Below are positions 33,159 to 45,100 of a stretch of DNA of 64,000 bases, in pieces. Numbering within the stretch: position 1 is the first letter of the stretch; every line of letters starts with the position of its first letter. Below the pieces are notes generated by a model. That model searched no databases. It was not told where the DNA came from and was given only the letters and a program-made list of their open reading frames with translations. Source of the stretch: Haplomitrium mnioides (Eukaryota; Marchantiophyta; Haplomitriopsida; Calobryales); the NCBI GenBank assembly GCA_049999725.1, contig JBNGIS010028185.1, positions 62,001 through 126,000 of the forward strand. Direction: 5' to 3'. Made by a program: the position numbers and the translations under genes.

Positions 33159-33518
33159 CTATAACATGGGGAATGGTGTAGCCACACGGAAGATGAATAT
33201 AAGACCTATGATAGAAATATCACCAACACTTCAAATAAACCCATATGCAATATAAAGGTGTTGCCTCATTAAAACCCTCTCATACGCCAACAAGGGAAAG
33301 AGTACAACTACTATTTATAGATGGATATAGAAGTCATGTAGTGACCAAAAGAAATAATAATGATAAGAAAATCGGCTATAGGACAAAATAATGAATCTGA
33401 GAATAATAATGATATGATATTGAGAAAAAGAATAATATGAGCAGAAAATAGAATATAAAGAGAGGTCAGAGATAACAATAATGATGTCGAAAATATAATA
33501 AAAGAATAGTCGATGAAT

Positions 33519-34296
33519 TCATGATAATAAAGTCGATAATCTCTGTAAACCAAGTAGATGACAAAAATGTTGATGTAGTGTTGGACGTAAAGCTTTAGTA
33601 AATATGTCAGCAATATTCTCCTTACTGGAGATAACCTGCACAGAAATAGTGTCATCATTTTGCTCATGAGTGAAGAAAAACATTGGAGCGATGTGTTTTA
33701 TGCGGTCTCCTTTAATAAATCCCTGTGAAACCTGTTGTACACATGCCAAGTTATCTTCAAAAATAGCAGTAGGGTCAGATATACAAGGCAAACCACAATG
33801 TAAGTAAACATGATCAAGCATCCTCTATAGGTATATGCACTCCCTACTAGCTTTGTACAAAGCAATGATCTCTGCATGGTTTGAGGATGTACAAGTCAAA
33901 GTTTGCTTTGTACTTTTCCATGATATAGATGTAGAGCCATATAGGAAAACATAACCGGTTTGGGATTTAGCATCATCACGATCCAACAGGTATCTTGCAC
34001 TTGCATAACTGGTAAGTATTTGATTAGTATTATTAGGGAAAAATTAGTCTTGGGTCAAAAGTGCCTTGTAAGTATCTAAAAATACGTTTAATACCATTCC
34101 AATGCCTTATAGTAGGTTGTGAACTATGTCTTGCAAGCAAGTTCATGACAAATGAAATGTCAAGATGTGTTTGATTAGCAAGATACATAAGAGCTCCTAT
34201 AGCTGAGAGATATGGTATCTCATATCCAAGGATAGGCTCTATGTTTTTCCGTTTTCGGAAAATATCTTTGTCTCTGTCCAGTGATCTTATCTCCAT
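33519..34296 (-). pseudogene. E6 RNase H region
   Basis: This covers the end of pol. The upstream piece (34296-34033) has the connection block YLSAIGALMYLANQTHLDIS and NLLARHSSQPTIRHW. The downstream piece (33821-33519) has EDNLACVQQVSQGFIKGDRIKH and SSKENIADIFTKAL. These are the usual Copia RNase H landmarks, including the Asp of EDN. Stops lie between the two pieces. Confidence 0.85.
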
Positions 34297-35432
34297 AGGT
34301 GATGTAACTGAATGAGATTTTATCCATATTGAATTGCTTAAGGATTTTCTTAGTATAAGTACTCTGATGCATCAATGTGCCATCATCGAGATACTCAAAT
34401 TGTAATCCTAAACAATACTTGGTCTTACCAATATCCTTCATATCAAAAGTCTTCTTAAACATAGAAATAGTATGCTCAAGTAAGGATTGGTGACCAAAAA
34501 GGTTTATGTCATCAATATATAATGCGGAAACTATAAATTTATTGTCGACATTCTTGATGAACAAACTTGGTGCAATGTCATCAAAGTGAAAATCCATGGC
34601 GATCATCTCCTCATGAAATCTATAATACCATATTCGACCACTCTGTTTTAGTCCATAAATAGATCAAAGGATGCGGACTGCATATCCACCCTTGGCCATA
34701 GGCATGGATTGATGCATAGGGGGGACAATAGGTTGTTTATCCCTAGAGTGCATCTCATGGACTCTAGGTCCTAACCCAGTACTTCCACCACTAGGTGGTG
34801 ATGATGATCGATGGTAAAGAGGTAGATGGACCGCTAAATGGTTTACTCTTAGTGACATTCTCTTCGTGAATATGATAGATACTCCTAGCTATAAGCTCTC
34901 GAGGAGCTTTCATGTAAATCTGGGTATCCAAAAGCACATATAGGTATGCTGTCACCACATCCATCTGATGTGTATTGAGCTCATTACCTAGTGAAAAGCC
35001 TACTAAGAACCGGTATGTGATGGCATCCATAAGTGGAGCGTATGTGAGATCGTTGTCTCTCCCAAGTACTTGTGTATAGCTTTTGGCTACAAGATGTGCC
35101 TTATATTGGACAATTTTGCCTTTTTAATTTCGCTTTTTCACAAAGATCCATCTATATCCGATTAAATTAGCATCAAAGGGAATAGGGACTACAGGTCCAA
35201 ATACTTTCTTCTGTAATATGGAATCAAGTTCTGAATCCATTGCCTTTTTCCACTCTATCCTGTTTGAACTGTCCAAAGCTTCTTTGACAGATCTAGGATC
35301 AAGTGGTGTATCAGATATAGTAAGTGAAACCTGGAATGTGAAATGGTCATCGACATCTACATTCTCTCTTTGCCATATAACCCCTGTATCTATATAGTGG
35401 ATCGAGATCTCTTTATTATCAGGGTATTCCAA
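34220..35432 (-). pseudogene. E6 reverse transcriptase
   Basis: The N-terminal piece (35432-35124) has EWKKAMDSELDSI and IGYRWIFVKK. The middle piece (35030-34791) has palm motif A as QMDVVTAYLY. The third (34606-34220) has motif C as LYIDDI and the GLQFEYLDDGTL block. All catalytic Asp residues of motifs A and C remain. Stops and at least two frameshifts separate the pieces. The stretch near 34660-34860 does not read as RT in any single frame. Confidence 0.87.
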
Positions 35433-35447
35433 TAAGGAAATAGTTGG

Positions 35448-36413
35448 CTAAGAGAGTAAAGGTGTAGATGAAGATGCTTTCATAACATCAACAGAGAATA
35501 TAGTTCTCTTAGTCAGAACTTTTTGCCTAGGTTGAGAGTCTTTTGAGCCAAGAGGGCATCCTTTCTTTTGCCTTGGTACTTGGTCAACTGCTGGTTTTGA
35601 AGTATCCTGAATTCTTGCAGGAACATTCACCGCAGGAATGTGTGACCTAGCTAACTTTGCAATTCCATTAAAAGAATCTGGCAATTGTTTGACTATATTA
35701 GCCAAGTGAAGAAGTCTCTTGACCTCATCCTCACCTTGCCTTGTTTTTTGATCTATCCATGTAAAGGATATATTCTCCCATAAGAGTTTCTTCAATAAAA
35801 AAGAACTTTTATCCTCAAATAGAGATGGAAATACATCCTCACAGAAATGGGAATCGGCGAATCTGGCCTGAAACACATCAGTTGTGGATGGTTCTAGATA
35901 GCGCATAATAGTCTGTGAGTCATATCCCACATAAATGCCTTTTTGCCTCTGAGGTGCCATCTTAGTATTTTTCGGTCCCATAATCGGATCTAAGACTTGA
36001 CAACCGAAAAATCGTAAATGGGATAAGTCTAGCATCTGACCATAGGCCAGTTGGTGAGGTGATAATGAATTAAAAGCTGATGGTCAATATTTCAATAATG
36101 ATGCAGCATGTAGTACTGTATGGCCCCATGAAAAAACTGGTAAATTGGTTTGCATTAACATAGGCCTAGCAATCATTTGAATAATGCATATAACTCTTTC
36201 GGCTATTCCATTCTGAAAATGGATATGAGCCACATAGTATTGGGTATCAATACCCATTGTCATGCAAAAGTCATCAAATTTTTTTGATGTAAACTCCCCC
36301 ACATTGTCAACTCGTAGGACTTTTATTGGACTTGAACTTTCAATTTCAAAATGTGTGCCAATATCCTCGGGAAGACAAGATTTCGGGTAGATAGTAGTGA
36401 TACTTGTGACCAC
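35448..36413 (-). pseudogene. E6 integrase core, second half, and C-terminal region
   Basis: The first piece (36413-36084) holds the second catalytic Asp (LRVDNVGEFTS) and the Glu (NGIAERV). The second (36035-35448) has RFFGCQVLDPIM, KGIYVGYDSQT and a long linker rich in Lys and Ser, typical of Copia between integrase and RT. A frameshift near 36400 separates the first piece from the N-terminal integrase. Confidence 0.85.
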
Positions 36414-37290
36414 TTTGTAGAAGCGCAGATGATCACCAGAAAGTACCTAAAGGGTCCACTAGGTGGATCAATAGGACCACAAACATCTGCGTGTATTCTC
36501 TCAAGGATCTTTGGAATTTCCAGAATTGTTTTGGAAATCGCTGGACGTAAGGCCAACTTGCCTTGAGAACAATGAATACATGGTTTATCAATCATAGATG
36601 GCTTAATGCTTTGAGGAATGTATTGAGTCACTTTCAGGATGTTAAGAAACATAACAGTACTCGGGTGTCCTAAGTGATTATGCCATAAAGTAGTATGATC
36701 GTTTGTTTTTGCATGAGTATGATAGTTTTGTATTTGCGTAATGTAAAAACCAAGAGGGTACGCAAAAAGGGTTTCTTTTATTTCAGATCCTTGAGGAGTG
36801 TACTTCAATAAATGCAACACTTCCTGATTGTTACAAGTGTTGGTATGTATGTGATATCCATTATCTCGTATATCACAAAAACTTATTAAGTTTCTAGTGG
36901 CACTTGGTGCATAAATGGCTGATCTGATATGTATTATAGTCTCTTGTGGCAATTTGATAATTGCTGGTCCTTGTCCTTCCTCAATCTGATTGCTCCTCAT
37001 AATAGTAATCACCTTTCGGTGAGAGGGCGTCAGCTTGGTAAAAAAGGACATGCATTTTAAAATAGTATGAGTACTACCACTGTCTATAATACATGTATGG
37101 ATGTCATCAAGAGGAAGTGTAGAATTTGTACAATGAATCATGTTCGTTTCTGGTATATTGATATCCTCTTCTTTATCGATATAATCGCTAAGGGTATTGG
37201 TCTGATCTATAAAAATCCCATGATTTTCTGTTGCAGCTTTTTGACTTTCATCTTTAGCATAGAGTGTGACCAAATGTGCTGGAATTTTGC
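36323..37290 (-). pseudogene. E6 zinc knuckle end, protease and integrase N-terminal half
   Basis: Read from the 3' end of gag. A CCHC knuckle CSKCGTIGHTTKAC lies just upstream in this frame at about 37330-37290. The protease centre is IDSGSTHTIL, intact. The GAG-pre-integrase region has the zinc ligands in HNHLGHPS and CIHCSQGK. The first integrase Asp is in IHADVCGPI. This is a long open segment of over 300 residues. It joins gag by a frameshift just before the knuckle and the rest of integrase by a second one. Confidence 0.88.
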
Positions 37291-38170
37291 AAGCTTTAGT
37301 AGTATGCCCAATGGTCCCACATTTGCTGCAAACAATTGGTCATCTTGAATTGCTTGAGGATGGCTGATTTTGTTATTATATGTATTCCTGGCTTCTCTTC
37401 TTCCTCTTGGATAGAAACGTGCAGAGTTACCCCTGCCCCTTCCTCTCCCCCTGAATTGTTGATTCCTGCCATTAATAGGAGTTTTACCCCTTTGAGAATT
37501 CTGTCTAAAAGAACCATGTCTGGCCGTTGTTGTAGACATACCTCTATTGTTTGCAGGCTTGGAATAATGAACTTCAGGTTTAGGAATTTGAGGTAGGGTA
37601 CCAGGAGGTCTTACTTTAGAATTTTTCATCAGCAAATCTTGATGTTTCTCTACTAATAGTAAATAGGCTATTAGTTCAGAATAAGTAGAGAAATGCATGT
37701 TTCTTTACTATGCAGACAAAATCATTTGGCTGAATGGGAAGTGGATAATGTTTTCTCAATTTGTTCTTCTTGAGAAACTGGATGTCCACATAATGTCAGT
37801 TGCGATGTTATTCTGAACAATTTACTATTATATTTGGAAATAGTAGGAAAGTCTTGAATTCTTGGATTGACCCAATTATGCCTTGCATTAGGGAGATGTA
37901 TTGCTTTGGTGTGGTCAAATCTGTCTTTCAAGCTATCCCAGAGAATTCTGGGGTTACTTTCATTCAGATACTGAATTTTGAGAGATTCAGAGAGATTGTG
38001 CCTCAGGAAGACCAATGCTTGGGCATTCTGTTGTTCTATTATGTCATCATCTGTCTATATTGTGGTTTGCAATCCTTTAGAGACCACATGAGCTACTGCA
38101 TCTAGTGACCAGGAGAGATAGTTGTCTCCTTCAATTGTCAACTGTTTGAAGCTTAATTTTCCATTTTAGA
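37207..38170 (-). pseudogene. E6 gag
   Basis: A Copia-type gag. Near 38165 a frame opens with KLSFKQLTIEG and NYLSWSLDAV, but I see no ATG and there is a TAA just upstream. A TAG lies at 38057-38055. The core follows (FLRHNLSESLKIQYL, then WDSLKDRFDH and NSKLFRITSQL). A frameshift near 37700 leads into SELIAYLLLVEKH and an Arg/Gly-rich basic segment. The zinc knuckle is in yet another frame. Confidence 0.85.
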
Positions 38171-38174
38171 ATGC

Positions 38175-40315
38175 AAAAGAGTTTTGAAGGTTGGAAGATA
38201 AATGAAAAATTTATGAAAATGCAGGAAATTCAAAATGTTAAACTCTTTGCAATTCCGGAAAACAACACATGAAACAGATTGTTATAACAAAGGTTATATG
38301 TAAAAGATAGTCCCTGTTATGCTCACTGTAGGCCAGTTGTTGATCTTGTAATATATCAAAAAACAGTTGGGGATATCAGCAATAGGCCTCCACTATGTCT
38401 CCGCAAGATTCCAAATGTTGATGTAGCCTCTGTTTTCAAATATAGGCTTAGAATTTTATATAATTTTCTTGAATATGCAAACTGGTTCCCAGAGTTCTTG
38501 AACAACTTAAATGCATGTTAGAACTTCTGAGTATGTTCTCAGAGTACAGTGTGTTGATAAAGTAGCAATGTGTATAAAGATTATAGTGATTGTCAACTCT
38601 CAAGATATCAGATTGTCTCTGAATTGTAAGGTTTTGCTTTCTTTCAAACTCAATTTTGTGATTCTGTTAGAAACAGAGTAACTGATTGTGTGGATATCAG
38701 TAAAGATGTATATGTTTGTGATTGACAATTAGAAACTCAATTATGAGTTGAATCAGTGAGATAGACAAGTGTATGCTCTCAGAAAACTCCAATTGATAGT
38801 TTCAGATGAAGTACATGTGTCAATTTTTGAGTTCTACACATCTTAATGTCAAATTTGTAGGTCAGACGATTGAATCTGAGTTCCAGAATAAAGTTCTGTA
38901 GTGATTTAACTCAAAATATGATTCACATATGTGAATTAGTGTTCAAAACCTGTCAGTTCAATAACATAGATGTTATGCTCTATCACACAAGAAGACCTGA
39001 ATTTGAATAGGTCAGTGTGTTCTCAAATCTGAGCCAAAATGGGAAAATGAGAGCTCAAAATGCTCACCAAGACCAGGCGATCACATTTGTGGTGTCACAT
39101 ATGAAGAAAAAGTAGATTTTGATGCCAAAAGATCGATTAGAAAGTTCAGAAATCTCCCCCTTCACGAACTGTTAGGTTCGGTTGAGAAATTAGGTTCGAG
39201 AGAAAATATATGCTTCAGTAGTTCTTATAAGCAGGCTTGGTAAACTTAGTAGCTTCGGGTATAAATCTAGTAGGTTCGAGAAATTTAACCAGGTTCAGAA
39301 GACAATCTGGTAGCTTCGGCCAACTTAGTAGCTTCGGTGTAGCATCGGGCGCTTCGGAGAACAGCTATGGTATCCAAAGCTAGTGTCGCTTCACCAGCAA
39401 CCTCCAAATAATCCCCTAAGCAAACTCGCCAACACTGATCTTTGTATAAATGCCTCTCACTCGTAACTCCTTCAATGGTTACTATTAGAGAGACCCCCTC
39501 ACTCCTTGCATCTGGGGGTGGGGTTTGGCTCTAACATCTCCATTCGGCTTGCGACACGTGTAGTGTAGGACAGGCTTAGAAAAATAGATAGGGGTGGCTT
39601 CCCCTCTGAGCTAGAATAGTTTTATTATTTTATTATCTTTCCTCAAATTTTTGAAACTGTGATATAGTGCCACCTCATCTCAGAGTTGTGCCTTTCAAAC
39701 TTTCCGGCTTTACCAAATGCACTTTCAAACTTTCAATAGAATAATCAAAATATAACCGAAATAGTGATAAGTCGACTTTCTCCCTTTCAAGAAGCTCTCG
39801 GAATAAAAAAGAATAAACTCCAAAACAGTGACAAAGCGCTGATATGATGAATAAAAAGAGCTTCGAACTTTCAGATGTTACCGAAATTGCATTTTTCGAA
39901 CTTTCTCCGAAACACCGATATGTTGCCGCTTCGAAAAGGTATTTCGAACTTTCAGAAAACACTCCATCGCACCCGTTCTAACTTTCAAATTGTACTGTCA
40001 AAACAGTGAAGGATCACCATTTCACCGCCAATAGTCATTTCTCCTAAGTCAAACTTTTAGAAAAGTCAAATTTCGAGCTTTTGCCAGCGTCGAACTTTCA
40101 ACTTTCTTCAAATCTGAAATGGTGATAGATCACCGCTTTCACTCCTTGGTGACCTTCTCAAAAGCCTCGATCTGCAATGAAACGTTGATATATCTCTGAT
40201 TCGGCATTTCTTCCTCTTCAATTCTGAATTCTTTCTCAAAATTTCAGCAGTTGAAATCTGGCGATTTCTCACTTGATTCTTCACCAAATCCTTTGATTCG
40301 AATTGCTACATGATC
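38175..40315 (-). other. E6 long 5' leader with repeat words
   Basis: More than 2.1 kb of sequence lies between gag and the assembly gap, where Copia elements usually have a short leader. I find no conserved ORF. At 39172-39370 a GG/GCTTCGG-type word recurs. At 39690-40100 the word AACTTTC, often preceded by CG, occurs about eight times, which explains a Ser-rich minus-strand ORF (39962-39675) that I do not consider a gene. This may be a captured sequence or a second nested insertion. Confidence 0.5.
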
Positions 40316-40415
40316 NNNNNNNNNNNNNNNNNNNNNNNNNNNNNNNNNNNNNNNNNNNNNNNNNNNNNNNNNNNNNNNNNNNNNNNNNNNNNNNNNNNNN
40401 NNNNNNNNNNNNNNN
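40316..40415. other. Assembly gap (100 N)
   Basis: Exactly 100 N, the usual placeholder for a gap of unknown size. It lies in the E6 leader. Confidence 1.
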
Positions 40416-40555
40416 ATCCTCTTCCCTCAATATAATATAATTCTAAATTATAAAATATTTTAATTTAATGATTTTTGTTTTTGTTTGTTTTTGAAAATTT
40501 ATTGAAAAAATTTATAAAAAATATATTTGAAAAATATATAGATCAAATATAGAAC

Positions 40556-40568
40556 AGTGCTGATAACG
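40556..40568 (-). promoter_or_regulatory. E6 primer-binding site
   Basis: The minus strand reads CGTTATCAGCACT directly after the LTR end CCAACA. It lacks the TGG start expected for a tRNA 3' end. The complement GTGCTGATAAC resembles an anticodon-arm sequence, so internal tRNA priming of the kind known for Drosophila copia is possible. Confidence 0.6.
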
Positions 40569-40837
40569 TGTTGGAAAACAAGCCCATTAGTTCATCCATA
40601 GGATGTGAGGGATGTGGCAACAATCATGTAAGCAAATCTCCAATCTTCTTCTTCTTCTCTTCTCTCACTTCATGCTCATGTCTCTCATGTAATAATCATC
40701 ATAATACAATGTACAAAGGATAGAATATGCTAATCTCATAGGATTAGCACTAACCCTAATCCTATTCTTACACTCTAATCATAGGCTAAGAACTAATGAT
40801 CTATTAGCCTAATCATCTTACTACATGCTTTACAATA
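40569..40837 (-). repeat. E6 5' LTR
   Basis: The plus strand starts TGTTGGAAAACAAGCC and ends TACAATA, followed by the duplication ATGAA. It is nearly identical to the 3' copy over about 260 bases, which suggests E6 is younger than E4 or E5. Confidence 0.92.
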
Positions 40838-40842
40838 ATGAA

Positions 40843-41589
40843 TACATTTTCAGTACACGGAGGAGATTCAGAAAAAGACTAGCGGTAAATTTGATCCTGA
40901 GTGTATGTCGATTTGTGTTGATAATCCTTGATAAGTTACTAGTGAGATGGTGTAATCTTGCAGGTGTAGCTTGATCTCGTAGATTTCTTTGATTCTTCAT
41001 TGACAGGCTAGTGGGAATTTAGATGTTGAGTAATGTGTGGCAGGGGTGTTTGAGTCATGTTCTGCTTGGGTTTTAAATTTGTTGAGAATTATTAGACCGA
41101 CAATAATTCTTGATTCCATAGAAATTTCAAGCATATGTGACTTGAATCTATGGTTTGGGCTAGGATTGGAGAGGGCGGACTGAGGTGCCGAAGACTTCCA
41201 GGCCAAGCCATGGACTCAATCTAGCCATGCTCTTAATTCTTCTTTTGGTCGGTCCTTGAGAAAATTAACATATCATCACCTAGAGATCTCATCTCCTTTG
41301 GTTAGTACGTCAACATTAAGGATTAAGGAAAATTCATCTAGCTTTCATGAGAAGTATGGAAGTAGATATCTCTTTTTGAGAGTTCACAAGGATAGAATTC
41401 TCAGCCTTTGGGTGTTAGGATAATTACTCACTTTGGTTTGGCAAAGTCTAAATTAACCAATTCAAGACAATATGTGTATAAGGTATTAAACACAGAAGAA
41501 AAGCGCCTTCTTTCTTCACTCCCAGTGGCTCGACCTCAAGTTTTGTCACTTCTAAATGATAGGAGTGCTACCACCAAATTACATTGTGA
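40843..41589 (+). other. No recognised feature
   Basis: This continues the sequence interrupted by E6, then unassigned AT-rich sequence. No ORF or LTR edge recognised. Confidence 0.35.
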
Positions 41590-42150
41590 TTCTACTTCAT
41601 CAAGCTTAGAAGAGGTTTTCTTAAACTTTCACCTCTAGAAGACAACCCTCTTAGTTGTTGGACACCCCACTCCACCCAAGCCATGGCTAGATTTTCTTTG
41701 CAATGCACGGGCACTAATGTTGCCAATCCTACCTCTGCCCCACTTGAATGTGATACCAATTGCAATCTCCAAGTGCTTTTTAGACTGATTACCTGCAAAA
41801 ACAAAAGCCAAAACAACACCAAGATCCCCCTTTGCTGCCTCTCACAAACTACAAGCCGAAAGAGTTCTCCTCTCCTCCAAGCAATGGTCAACCTCCAAAT
41901 GTTGGTCCACCTTCAAGGATGAGTTGACCTGAGTGTTCTGAGCCTCTAAAGACTCCTACCCAGCATGTCTCAACACCTCTTGAGTCCACCTTCATCTTGT
42001 GATAGTCCTCCCACACAAGTACACCTACTTTTCTTGAGGTCTCACCAAAACTCTTTCCTCCTAAGCCAATTGCTCTCTGTGTACACAAAAGTCAGCCTCT
42101 ACAACCTCAAAGTGAGGTAGTCTATACCCCTTGGTGTCTGCTTGTTTCCT
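41590..42150 (+). repeat. G1-like LTR fragment
   Basis: It matches the E5 LTR in direct orientation from AGCTTAGAAGAGG (compare near 24675) through the TGCACGGGCACTAA block and GTTGGTCCACCTTC (compare near 24950) to the AAGTGAGGTAGTCT area (compare near 25360). It also matches the fragment at 20981-21460 in reverse. No edges or element body are attached. Confidence 0.65.
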
Positions 42151-45100
42151 TTTTTTTCTTGCCCTTCATCTTAACGCTAGCTTGTATGTCCTTATTTCAC
42201 CTATCTCACAACAGAGAGGAGCACCCCACCTTTTTACACATGCTGCATAGTTGTTTTTGAGATTTAGAATCTCAAATTAGAGCCATTAGCAAAATCTTGT
42301 TGTTCTCTCTCTAATGAGTCTAAAATCTTGTCAAGTTGACATCTGTAGCTCTAGCAGTTGGGGTTTGAAGGAAGTCCATTCTCTATGCTATTTTCCCTTA
42401 GCTTTTCCTTTATTTAGAGTGATAGTTGCCCTCCTCACAAAACTTGTCAGATCCCTTAACAAATGGTGATGGAGCCACCATTTCCTTAGCTTAGGAGCCC
42501 AGTACGAGGCACTATCAATGGGGATTTTAGTCCCATTAGAAGAGAGCTAAAATTCCGTCATCATATAAAACAATCACACTCCCCTATCTATCTCAATAAC
42601 CACTTCTTATGGGGCTTATAGCCCTCACGTTCTCTCTCCCTCTCTAAACATATAAGATTATGGCTCTCTAGGCAAAGTGTCTTTCAACAATTGCTCGCAG
42701 CAAGCTATCGGTTGAATTTGAAATTGGCTCTCCTCGACTTAGATTTTTTTTTGCTTTTTGCTGCTATTAGATATCTCACACCCAATTTCTGAAGTCGTGC
42801 TATCTTCCTAGAAATCATTTTCTTTTCAGTGGCTCTTTTTTCTAGCAACAAAATCCTCTCTGGACCCTTCTCCTTTGATAGCATCTGTCAATTCTTGTAA
42901 TCTGCTTATTGACTCTCCTCAACTCCTTGTAGTCGGCTCCAAAATCGTAGCCTCCATCAAGTAGATGCTGCGTCTTTATCTATCCATCATTAAAGATGAA
43001 GAAAAAAGTATCTGATTTTCCTTCGAAAGATACTTCCAATGGATCTATGGATGTGCCGATTGGTGAAGGGCTCCTTTTTTGTCATTCTTATTGTGATCAG
43101 ACCCCCAACATCCAAGATCGCAAGTAGCCTTAATTCATCATGTTGTCAAATCCTCATTTCTTCTCTCAATCTTGCAAAATGAACCATGTCAAATGTGTCT
43201 TAAAATGGCATTCCAACGATTCTATGATCATTCAATTTGGAGCAAAACTCGTCTTCCAATTTCTGGAATGATTGTGTTGGAGTTCTGCAGTGATCTCACC
43301 AAACTTGGGCCCACATAGTCGGCCTGGTCTCCTAGTTACTAAGTCAACAAAATCCCAAAGCAACCCCACCAGCGCCGAACTTATGTTAGTGAGGGATTCT
43401 TCCTAGTGAGAGGGATCTGAAATTGTGTTGCTGGATTTTTAGAGGAGTGTGGGAGGAGGTACCCAGACCCGGCCAAGGTTTGGACTTTGTATTTCAGATC
43501 TATTCTTGAGGTTCAGATCTGGATTTTAGGGTCCAGCCCTCTTGGTCTTCTCCAACCCAACCTCAAACACCCCTTGCTAAAACCATCGGTGTTGGACTTG
43601 GATTGAGGGTTTGAACTCTCTTCCTAGGCCAACTTAGCCAACCCTTTGTGTTTCCTGGAGCCTTTTCCACCCCCTCTCCCATTGTTTCTCATTTATGCTT
43701 TGTTCTTGTTAGAATAGGGGAGAGGAATCAGATCTGGCCCCTAGCTGTGTTGGGAGGCCAGCCTCTCACTCCCACTTGGTTTAAGGGGCCTTGCTAGCTG
43801 CCCTTCAGCCTAGAGTGAGCTCCAATGCTGACTCCTACTCTGCCTTGACTCCCCACTAGCTATGTACTCTATTTTTCCAGATCTCATTTCAGATCTGGAA
43901 TTCAGAGTTGAATCTGTCCAGCTACAACCAATCCAACAACAATACAAGCAATACAGAATCCACATATACACTCTCCTCTTCTTCTTTATTGCAAGACCTA
44001 AATTATGAGTTTAGATCTGAATTTTCTCAGGCCATATGGCAATTATAGAAATCTGCCTAAAAACACGTACTCTTGAAATTAAAAGAGCTCCCCAGCTCCA
44101 TACATGCACACCCCATCATAGATTAGTTTTTCCTTTTCTCTTCAAAGGGTTCATGTACCTTTTACTCCCTCACCACAGAGATGGCCTTCTTAGCAATTGG
44201 TACCCACATACCCATAACCACACTTAATGCATTCAACTAGCTGCCCTCTTCTTGTGACCAGCATGGACACCTCAAAGCAGTTGAATAGCACTCACCATGG
44301 ATTTGATGCAACCTAAAAGTCACATTTCCCTTGGCTGCTCAAGAAATGTAGGTCCCCTCTCCATATCAGACGTTTGAATGTTGTTAAACTCCAAGTGTGG
44401 CCTTTTGGATTGGTTGGCTAAAGAAGTGCAAGGCACTTGCCCTCTTAGATTCGAGGCATATGTCTCTTGACATTACTAGAAGCCTCATGCTTCCCTGCTG
44501 AACCTCACCAAATGGGCCAAATATGCATGACAAGGCTCCCATGCTCACCTCTTCTCACTAGTGTATGCACACACTAAGCCCTCACAACCATCTTCTCCTT
44601 GTGACTTGGTCTGAAAACTCTCTCCTTTGAGAGCTGCATCCCTCCTATCAAGAGCCTCATGAGAATAATGAGAAATGAGCTCTCCCAAGAGCTATACCCC
44701 CTCGAGTTGAATTCAGCTATGATCTACACTCTTGGTCTAGGAATACATCCAAAGGCTGCAAATGAGAAATTCACCAACTAGTCCTTGCATTGGCAAAATG
44801 TCAAAAATAAAATGGCACCATTAGTTCTGCCTAGTCAATACAAATCCAACGTGACTTTTTGTTTGTCATTAATTGACCTATACTTCTGCAAATCAACAAA
44901 TTTGCTAAAGCTCTTGTTGAACCAAAAATTGTAGTTGGACCTTCAAGTAGACCCCTCAAAATTGCACCACATGTCATTCTCTGGTTCACCCAATCAGTGT
45001 ACACCACTCCTTACATGTTATGTGTCACGCTTTGATTGGGTGACCCATTGTCTTTTTCCTTGAAGGATTTATGGAAAGAAATGAAACATCAAACTTTAGC

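Larger units (their letters stand above)
32879..40837 (-). mobile_element. E6: Ty1/Copia retrotransposon with TA...CA ends
   Basis: The minus-strand order is 5' LTR, primer site, long leader, gag, protease, integrase, RT, RNase H, polypurine tract and 3' LTR. Integrase before RT defines Copia. The LTRs are 269 bp each and the duplication ATGAA is at 32874-32878 and 40838-40842. The polypurine tract abuts TATTGTAA, supporting a non-canonical TA start. The leader contains a 100-N assembly gap. Coding regions hold several frameshifts and stops. Confidence 0.93.

Noticed and set aside
39675-39962. Ser-rich minus-strand ORF in the E6 leader
   Set aside because: Explained by recurrent AACTTTC words; no homologous domain recognised and it lies in an untranslated leader.
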